Positions 54,751-64,000 of a DNA stretch of 64,000 nucleotides are shown piece by piece. The stretch is from Pyrrhosoma nymphula. Lineage: Eukaryota; Arthropoda; Insecta; Odonata; Coenagrionidae. The stretch covers positions 52,675,559-52,739,558 of the forward strand of contig OY754332.1 in assembly GCA_963573305.1 (NCBI GenBank), written 5' to 3'. The translations under genes were made by a program, and so were the position numbers. The notes beneath the pieces are model-generated. The model saw nothing but the letters and a program-made list of their open reading frames with translations. It was not told the origin of the DNA and ran no database searches. Each line of letters starts with the position of its first letter. Positions within the stretch are counted from its first letter, which is position 1.

Positions 54751-57700
54751 TATCATTGTGCTCCCCAAAGAAATGTCAATCCTGCTCCAAAGAATCAGAT
54801 TGGTTCATCTGCAGAGTATCTGAATGAAGAAATTTCATTTTGAAGTTCTCTTACTGGAAATAGATAGTCCTTTGGCGTATATGTAAATTTAAGGAGGTAG
54901 TTTAACCAGCATGCTTTTTAACTTGTCATTTAAATGCAAGTTTGAAAATACTTGAAAATACATAAATAAGGGTCATTCATTCTTATGTCACCTGGTTCTG
55001 AGGTAATGATTCTTTCAAAAGGTTTTGATGCACCACCAGGATTTTGCTAATTATTTGAAATGGCATCATGGCAACCTGAATACTACCACTGCTTGGTTTG
55101 AGTTGCCTATAGACACTTAATCAGTCAGCTTACAAAAGTGGGTTTGGTAAGATTTTACATTCATATTCACTGCTTGGATTTATAAATAGTTGGTTTCCAC
55201 AAATATTTACGCTTTTAGTACTCCGGCTATGCTAAAGGTTTCATTGATTTTATTCCACCTCTATTAGGAGGTAAGTATCTACATAAATCGGCTGAAACTG
55301 ATCTCTGTCACAATTAGTAGCATGTTAGAAACTTTTTTGTTTCCTCTGAGCTAGTTGCAAATTACAATTTCTTTTATAGCCAAATACTCACAGCAGTATC
55401 AATGTCAGTAAAACCAAGTTGTGTGCATCCTCTTGAGAGGGTTTAAATATAACAGGACGATGACCATGATGAACCTATCTTATATGTTGATTGAAAATGT
55501 AGTCACCATGAACAAATGACACCATGAGGGCAGCAGGGGGGAAGGCGAGTTAGGTCAATGGAAGATAAAGAGGCCATGAGGATTCTGAGCCATCCTTGTC
55601 ATTGCTTTCACAACTGAAAAATTGTGGGAAATCTAGGATAACAGTGGTATAGTACCTACGTATCTAGTGTATGGTGTGAATAGATGACACCATTAGGCAA
55701 AAATAATTTTGTATAGAAGTGTCATCACCATGAGAAAAAGCAATATGAAAAGCAGGAACAAAGTAAATACAAGCCAGATACAGCCCGTTGAGATTATGGA
55801 AAACCTCATCCTCACCCAATGAAATGCTATGAGTCAACTGAAAGAGACAACGCCATTTTATATAGGTAGCTAAGATATGTTTTCATGGCTACTTACATAC
55901 ATCGGTAAGAAATGTAATTTAATTTAATGTGAAGTACTGGTTTCAAACAGAACCTGACCACTTGTGAAAGTGATAACATTCACATGATATGATAAAGATA
56001 TAAATGGGCTTTTCATCAAAATTTCAAGATTAAGGGCAAAAATCACAACACTAATGATTAAGACCAAAAATATTTCTCATGATTAAGATCCAATTATGAA
56101 GCACGAAGTCCTTTAACTGTTGAAACATTAAATAAATGGGTAGTTCTCAAGTGTTTTTCACGAGGCCAAGAAATAAGTGGAAGGCTTGTTAGAGTTGTAA
56201 TCTAATGTTTTTAAAGAGCAACTCTAAAATTGTTTTGTATTTTAGCTTGGTAACATGTCTCATATTTCAACGTTCAATTGTCTCTGCCCGCACTGTAATG
56301 GCAGCTCTAGTTACCTAAACCACGTTCTTTTCACTATGTGCTTTTAAGTTCAGAAATAAAATCTCTGTGCATGACCTCCCGTGTTATTATTGATAAACCT
56401 GCAACAAGGCTAACATTAATTATTGTACGGGATCAGTTGTGTTAGTTCACATCAATCACATCATTAGAGGGCCTCATCAATTCGGGGAAAAACAACTGGT
56501 CAGGATGAAAAAATAGGAACACCCATGAAAAGCATAAGAAAGCCATGAAAGGCAGTGTATAAACTTTATGGAAACCTAGAGGACAAAAATAAAAATTTGG
56601 GGCACTAACACTTAAATGTCCCCAGTGATCCGATGAGGTTAAACATGATAAGTGTGTGGCTGTCTTCCGAAATATTTTCATCAGTGTTCGTTAATATCTA
56701 ATGCTTTTGAATCTACAGTTTTGCGCAACAGACTAAAATTGATCCAAGTGCCGAAGAATATGCAAAAAATAAGAGCATAAATGGCTCCAGACAATATATC
56801 AAGGTTGTTTTACCATTAAAATGTAGTTTCAATCATGTTACCTTTTCATTTTGTTGTGCAATTTTGTGCAACTACTTCATTGATAGAAATAGCCCAAGAT
56901 GAAGTGACTAACAAGTCATACCAAAAGACTCCACTAGAGCAGAGCTACATGCACAGTGTGAGCAGCCACCTCAATGAGTTTGCAGTCATTTGGCTCACTT
57001 TGTGTAGGCACTTACTCCAGGGGAAATAAATGACCTCATGGTGGAATACAAAATTAGAATGAAATACTTCATAGATGAGCATACTGGCCAGTCATCAGTT
57101 AGGCAAGAGAAAAAAATCAGCAATATGAGTGAGGAAGTTGATATTTTGAACCAATACTGCTATTTTAAAGATTTGTGCTACTAACACGCTAATAGAGAAT
57201 GAGGTAGAGCAATTAGGATTTGGCAGGAACCATGGGGTGTACATTTACACCCATATTAATATTTCAATATCATTTTTCAAGTAAAATAAAAGAAACTGGG
57301 TAATATGAACCAGAGTTTTTAATTCGGTAAGTGGAATAAGAATAACTAAGAATAACCAATTGAATGAGAAAACTATGCCCCAAAATAGCATCACTTGGAC
57401 AATAAATTCCAAATTTCATTGCCAAATGTCCTCATTTACCCTCAAAGTATGTAGTTAGCATGTAATTTATTCTGGGGAAATTGAGAATTCTTATTAATTC
57501 AGAAAATTACATAGCTAAATAAATGATCCACTGAAAATTAACTGCATGTTTTTTACAAGTCTTTGGGATATGTACATACATTACACACTAGTGAGGTAGT
57601 TTTTCATGCATAAGGGATATGACATAACTTTGCTGGCATCTCAAGTAGCTTAAGATGGTGTACAAATTGAGCAACTTAGCAATAAAGATTTTTTCTCAGG

Positions 57701-60700
57701 TGTAGGTAGCATTCAAATTTCAATTATTTTAATATCATGTAGGTAGACAATCAAGGTTCAAGGTTATAAATTTTTTTTTTATTTTTATACTTATTATGAA
57801 GTCTACCGCTCCATGATGAAATCAGTTTTGCATGCTGCATTCAAGCATTAAGAGATTATCAGCAAAAGTTATCATGATCATTAAACAAGTTCTGTCAGAT
57901 TATATATGCATACATATAGAACTTGCATAGTATCTGGATCCCACAAATCATTGGCATTTTATGCATTATCACTCTCCACATAGGAAAAAAATATCTGGAC
58001 AGTAAACATTCACAATGATTGGAATTTAAAATTCTATGAATTTGCTCGGCAAAAAAATATTAAATGACGAAGAAAAAATCAACCAAGATTCATGCTTTAC
58101 CAATTATAATCACTTAGGCATATTGCTGAAGAAGCCTAACTCAAATATTAACTGTTGGCTAATTTCATCAAATGAATTTATCGTTGTTCTTATTTAGCAG
58201 AAATAAAGTTGCAACTAGGTTATCACAAATGACGTAAAAAAGTAATCAGCTGAGGTAGGTATACTTCATCATTATGCACTGTGCATATTCATGTGATGAA
58301 TTAACGCTGATCACTTCTTCTCGCAGCTCAAGTTCTAGGTGATTTACTAATAGCAAGGAAATAACTCTAGATGCCAATAAAACCAAACGAAACAAATATT
58401 CTTTCTCAGCTTCAACTACCTATAGTTTCCATTTATAATGAAAAATGTTGAAATCATATTAAAAATAAAAATGAAACTCTTCTCTACATGCTTCTTAGCA
58501 GAAAGAAATAATCTGATTTGAATTGCTCGAGGTTGACGACTGGTATTTTTAAGACCATGCCATCTCCTCACAGCAATTTCAACATGAAACTGTTGAGTAT
58601 ATTCTTTTAAAAGAGTATCAAAATAGCCTATCAATAAACATATAAAATGCAGTTTTTATTATTTTATAGCCACACATGAACAGGAATTTCCATTGAGAAA
58701 ACTTTTGATGTAATGGCAATACCATGGGATGTAACATAACTGTGAACAGCCATTGCTTGGTAGATAAGAAGGAACATGGAAGTGTACAGTGGAATTAAGC
58801 AAGTGTTTTATTAGGGAATAGGGTAAAGTGGTCATAGGAGAGGTAACCCTGATTCCGACAACCTTTGGACAGAGAATACAACCTGATTTACAATAATACT
58901 GCCACCCTATAAAATGCTTGATCAAGATAAAAGAAAGTCAAACATTTTAAAGAGGAAAACAAAAGGTATTTCAGGTATAGTATTCAAAAGGAAATACATG
59001 GATAAAAATACTGAATGCTGGAAAACAAGGAATATCAGAAACATGACAATTATTCTGATCTATTTATCTATACATAGTTTATGCATACAACACAGTGATT
59101 TGCAGTAGAATGAGCTCTATCACATGAAAATAATCACTTAGAAAATTCAATTTCATCCGAACACACAGGCATGAAATGAATCTACCCCAATCTCATTCTA
59201 CTATGTCAAGCCAGAAACCATATAATTGCATGGAAATTTATAATTTACAAACAATCAATAACCTCAATAGCAATTATTATCTATTTCAGGAACTAATGAT
59301 TTCTAAATGATACCATAGGATCAAATGAAGTACAAGCCTACGTCATAATACAAGGCTTTGATTACAATAATAGGAATTCAAAATATATTAAAAAACATTT
59401 TTAATGTGCCTCTAGAGGCCCATAAATATCAAACAAATAATAGACTCAACAATGAATACGATGACAGAAATCGAACATAAATAAGATGGCTTATAATGGA
59501 ATGAGCTTTCTCAGTGTACATCTACATCATAGATGATTCTTAATGCACACAATATTTACTGTCCATTGGCTTGAATGACTCCACATTTTGAGGATGGATT
59601 ATAATAAAAGATTCTCTCATGTGCTGGGTTAGTTTCAATTGTCTTTAAACTTAAATTTCACTCTAGTCACAAAGCAATCATTTCTCATTAGGCTGCTTAT
59701 TATTGAAGGATATGAATCATCTCCCATGATGGAACACTGCATGATCCTCCAACAATTATGTTTCATTGGAGTTCTTGCTGGGCTCAATGTTTGGTAAATA
59801 GTTAGGTAGAGGAAATTGACAAATTTTAAATTTTTGGTAAATAATCTACAAAATGGATTTGGTACTAATGTTTTGGTTTCCAAAATACCACTACATCCCA
59901 ACACATCTCTCCTGATTCTATCACACCATATTAAGAAGTTAATATACATTAGACAAAAACTACAAACAGTATCTATCTCTTTCTTGTTCATGACACACAA
60001 CCTGAGTAGGTATTGATTGAGGGTTACGTACGAAATATACCGCATCATCACAATTGAGATGCATTTATTTTCATAAACATTCTCAAAATTCACTTATACA
60101 TCATAACTATTACCTGTTTCATGTGATATACACAGTGAACATGGATTACAGCAGTTTGCTTTGGCGCCTGAGTGATAATTGCCATGATCTGATACTATAA
60201 TGTAGATCTAATTCCAAAATCACAGCCAGAAATGAAGTAGATTTTCTGCAGTTGGACTGAATAGACAGTGTAGTCAAGATGTACACATTTTTACCTTATT
60301 TATTTTTAATGTTATTTTTATAAATATTTAGCTTTATCTAAACACTGTTATTGAAAATTTTTAAGAATCCCTGAAGGTTTTCCACTGGTAAAAAATGTCC
60401 TCGTTAATCAATTTCAGATAATTAAGGAAAAAAAGGAAATACAACTTAATTGGATATCACTGCATATTTGAATTGAGTGAGTAGATGTACTGATATGGCA
60501 TACAAAACACAGGAGATGGTATGAGAGGTACGGTATGGGATAGAAGGACAAGCAACTAAATGCTCAACTAGACACTCTATGTAAGTTCCAGCTAAAGGGT
60601 AGCCACTAGGTCATCATCATATGAGTGGCATTATGTCTGAAATAACTTGTTTGAAGCATTGGTTCTTCTTTCCCCTTATGCCAGATTACGAGACAGCTGC

Positions 60701-63700
60701 CTTCAAAAAAGCACTAAGACATAGATGGTCCACTTCATAAGGATGAGCAATTTAATATATTTTCTCATTATTTAGCTAGGAATGGAACACCTACCAGATA
60801 TACTTTGCCTTTCTGATTGATTCCTGATACAGATTCTGGGTTACTGAGTACTTTTGTGCACAACAGATGTGAAAACACGTATGTTTAATTGTAAAACATA
60901 AAATAAAAAAAGGAATATTAATTAAAAATGCTCTTTAATGCTTAGATGCTCAGTTAATATGATAAATTAATAGAGTGATTCCTGAGTAACTAATAAAAAG
61001 TTAAATGAGTTTATATAGGTCAGGCTTACCACAGAGATATTTCCATTTTTATTGCATTCTAATGTTATAGTACACGATCTAAACCTCTCCTATTGAGAGC
61101 TGAGAGAGAGAGTCTAATGTGCTGCCTTCTGCTGCTCTTACTTCATTTTTAGCTGCTTACCAGGCTTAGTTCATTTATTCATGCCACTCATATTTGTATT
61201 CCAGATGGTGAACAAATAGCCAGCAATTCCATTTATTGAATACTGAGAAGGAATAAAGTCACTAAATCATAGGAGCTCCTCAAGGTCAATTTTCATGCCC
61301 TATTGAGTTTCATGAGATGCATTTTTCTAGGAGGTAACCCACTGGATCTGACTGAACGATGATAACTTAAAATCAAAAGTTCGATGAAATTTACAATTCA
61401 CAGTTGCCGAAAACATATTGGTTGTATAGCAAAGAAATGTGATCCAAGGTGCAGGCTAACCTACAAGGAGTAGCAAAAGCAAATTATAGGTCCAAGAATG
61501 AATATTTCAGAAAATTGTGTTGAAAAATTGATAAAAAATACTTCTTTTATCACCTTTACTTTCAAGTTCCCAAAATAAGATAATCCAACCATAATATCAT
61601 CTTATAAATTTTCCAACATCTAACATTGTGGTTTGTACTTTAGTATTCATCCACTTGCCAGCTTATTTATTACGAAGGTACTCATCAACCATATTTTTCA
61701 TTTTTAACACATTTCGATGTTGGTGACATATTAGCATATCAGGAATTTCCCCCAGCAGTGATGAGTGACTTTGTGTATTGTCCTATACTAAGAGCAACCT
61801 AGTTGTAAATATCTCCTGTCACTTCATGCAGCTTCTAAAAATTAGAAGCAGCATGGTATATGTTAACCAGTATTTCCGGCTTCATACCAGTCAAAATTGA
61901 TATGTAAACATTTACCTTAAATACCTTTACAAAAAATATTCAATCAAAAGACATTCAGGTCTTAAATTATAACTTATTTAGCTTCCACTGTTTGCAGAGT
62001 TTTGAATTTTGTGACTCATTTTGAAATAATATACCTTCAGGTTGTTGCCCAAATCTTGAAAAATATAGAGGTAGAATGCTTTAAGGCAGTGTATGAATTA
62101 ATAGGAACACATTTTGGTATTATTCAACATTATTATAGCATAAAATGAGATCATGTAGATCACACAGAATACAACTGATACAGTAACAAAAATATGTGAA
62201 ATATGAAAAAATGGGAACTTAAATGCTGAGACTAAATTACTAGAGAGAAAAGATTTCTAAATTAATACAAGACCCCTTGATCTAAAATATGTTCATCTAA
62301 TGACCAAATGCAATTAATGCATTACACCAAGCAATTAATTTGTAGGTAGGTAGATATTAAGGGAGAAATAAATGGTATCATGATATCCAAAGGACTTGTG
62401 ATTATATCAGAGAAAAATCTGATTTCATTAACCCATCATATGAATCTTAATTTAATAGTATCAGAACATGGCAACATTACTCAAATAACAGCCCAGCATA
62501 AGTCTGAACACTCCATTTCACTGAGATTATCCGTGTATATTTTAAGTGATAAATCACTAACATATACCATAAAGAGAAAATGATAAGAGTCCCCTTCAAG
62601 CTATTTCATTTGGAAAGAATGACAAAACATAACTATACATGGAATGTAATCCTAGACGTATAGGTATTTCATTGTTAGAGAAAAGGTATACCCTCATTGG
62701 AAGCCAGTAAATATTTAACTTGGGAAAACCTATGTCAGGGAATGCAGCTATATATATGTCCTGGAAAGAAGTATATATGAAATCTGTCCCTGAATGTGGA
62801 ACTTTACCCTGCAACAGTATAGTCAGAATTAATTATTTTGTATTCTCCTTAGGATTTCTTATAATATATATCAATGTGTTCTTTATGTGCTTTGTATGTG
62901 CAACATTACATTTTTGTGGTGGCCACATTTAAAACATTTATAAAAATCCTTTGAGGAAAATATATTTACCAAATCCCTTGGAGCAATCACTCAAAAATAG
63001 AATTATTGATTGATTTGTAGAAATTTTGCTTTATTAATGAGTCAAAGTTCTCATATGAAGCAACTGAATAAAAGGAAAAGATGCCAGACAGAGCGAAAAT
63101 TTTATGTGTGAGAGTTGAGGACAGGTCATTCATTAAACTCACCTGTCATGATCTCACTAATATCTGAAGCTTTATTTCTGCTTAACAGATTAAGCTTCAT
63201 AATGAATGGTTGTCTACGTGTCATGACCATCTTGTGTAAACTTTGTAACACGTAACTACTTTATGCTTCACTTTCACCAAATGTATGTAACAAGCACACA
63301 CTACCAAGTTCCAGTATAATACTTACTAACTACACATTTCATTTTGTACAGTTAAGGCCTATTTACAGGTGGGTCGATTAGAAGACATAACACATTATGA
63401 AAATACAAACGAACAGTTCAGAATCATAGGTAATTACTATTATTGTTATCATTATATCAACCTGAAGTCTTCCATAACATTAACTGATATTGTTTAACAC
63501 CCAATTATAAGAATAATGCCAATGTACTTCCTTGATTTAAAAAAATGGATCCATTATTTATTTCCAAAGCTACCTCAGAAAAGAGTTCAGTTTATCTTTC
63601 ATCATTTTACAATAAAACACTCAGTCTTTAGACACCAACCTTCTGACCCTCTGTTAAGGCCCAAGAGTGTACTATCACATGGAAGCATGGTTGACAAATA

Positions 63701-64000
63701 CTGCAAATGGCTATGTCTTTTGTGCAGTGCATCATAAGTTGAAACTGATATCTCTCACCACTTTTTCTATCCAAAATTGTACAAGCCCACCAATTTAAAT
63801 CTTACTGAGGCTGCTAAAGAGACATTTACATATATGTAAACAAGATTATTTCATAAGAAAAGATATCACATGATTTGTAGATATTGAAAAATATTAGAGT
63901 TCTGGTTTGATCTATCCCTGAATTATTAATACTATCCATGATGCAGCATGATGTTCCTTTTGTTCACGTGACTAAGATGGCTTGACATCATTAATCTGAC
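54751..64000. other. Long AT-rich stretch without recognisable elements
   Basis: More than 9 kb with no transposon protein motif, no long inverted repeat and no repeat shared with the rest of the window. All open frames are under about 155 codons and look random. A possible acceptor at 56231-56246 (TTGTATTTTAG) precedes a short open stretch, LGNMSHISTFNCLCPHCNGS, too weak to call. The region could be a long intron, a long 3' UTR or ordinary intergenic DNA. Confidence 0.45.

Noticed and set aside
56442..56681. Minus-strand open frame of 79 codons
   Set aside because: Hydrophobic, aromatic-rich translation typical of chance frames in AT-rich DNA; no motif.
59635..60093. 152-codon minus-strand open frame
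   Set aside because: Longest in the right end but no domain, no splice or start evidence, and AT-rich chance frames of this size are plausible.

Overview
The window looks like nuclear DNA of an arthropod, most likely an insect or arachnid. It is AT-rich and intron-rich, has no dense operon-like coding, and is filled with decayed transposable elements of kinds common in arthropod genomes. These include three piggyBac families, a hAT of the DUF4371/ZMYM type, an EnSpm/CACTA-like element, Penelope-like elements with a GIY-YIG nuclease, a mag-like Ty3/gypsy element, several LINEs (one with a DUF4780-type ORF1), 5S-rRNA-derived SINEs and tRNA-like repeats. The species cannot be fixed from this sequence. 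No complete host gene is visible; only three short candidate host exons are proposed.

Layout. 0-5.8 kb: a hAT relic on the minus strand split by a TTAA-flanked piggyBac MITE, then a gypsy RNase H/integrase relic split by one MITE and followed by another (PIF/Harbinger-like). 6-12.8 kb: a dispersed repeat in two inverted copies, two 5S-derived SINEs, a 0.9 kb foldback with tRNA-like outer ends, a tiny TTAA MITE and a 779-bp hAT MITE with an 8-bp target duplication. 13.5-16.9 kb: a LINE split by a Penelope-like element with a 13-bp target duplication. 17-21 kb: a candidate exon, a tRNA-derived SINE and piggyBac relic C. 21-24 kb: duplicated LINE fragments and a candidate first exon. 24.4-27.4 kb: satellite-like tandem repeats, a GGCGCC-rich array and a small hAT MITE. 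27.8-29.2 kb: a LINE with ORF1 and the start of ORF2 only. 30.7-33 kb: the EnSpm/CACTA-like relic (minus).

33.4-37.2 kb: piggyBac A, inserted at the centre of a 58-bp palindrome. 37.8-38.3 kb: a 32-bp minisatellite and a dispersed repeat. 39.5-42.4 kb: piggyBac B (minus). 42.7-43.7 kb: LINE RT relic (minus), followed by a candidate exon. 44.9-45.5 kb: TTAA MITE. 46-50.5 kb: a Penelope fragment, a mag-like gypsy element that lost RNase H and integrase, and a 5'-truncated LINE. 52.5-53.6 kb: a 1.1 kb inverted-repeat element full of CAACRTTG palindromes. 54-64 kb: AT-rich, mostly unique sequence with no recognisable element.

The elements do not form a pathway. The window records layered insertions whose target duplications and nesting give a relative order. 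The most distinctive signals are the repeated use of TTAA targets (five elements with TTAA or near-TTAA flanks plus a third piggyBac relic), the palindromic piggyBac target, catalytic-residue losses in all three piggyBac relics, and palindromes just inside several TTAA-element ends.
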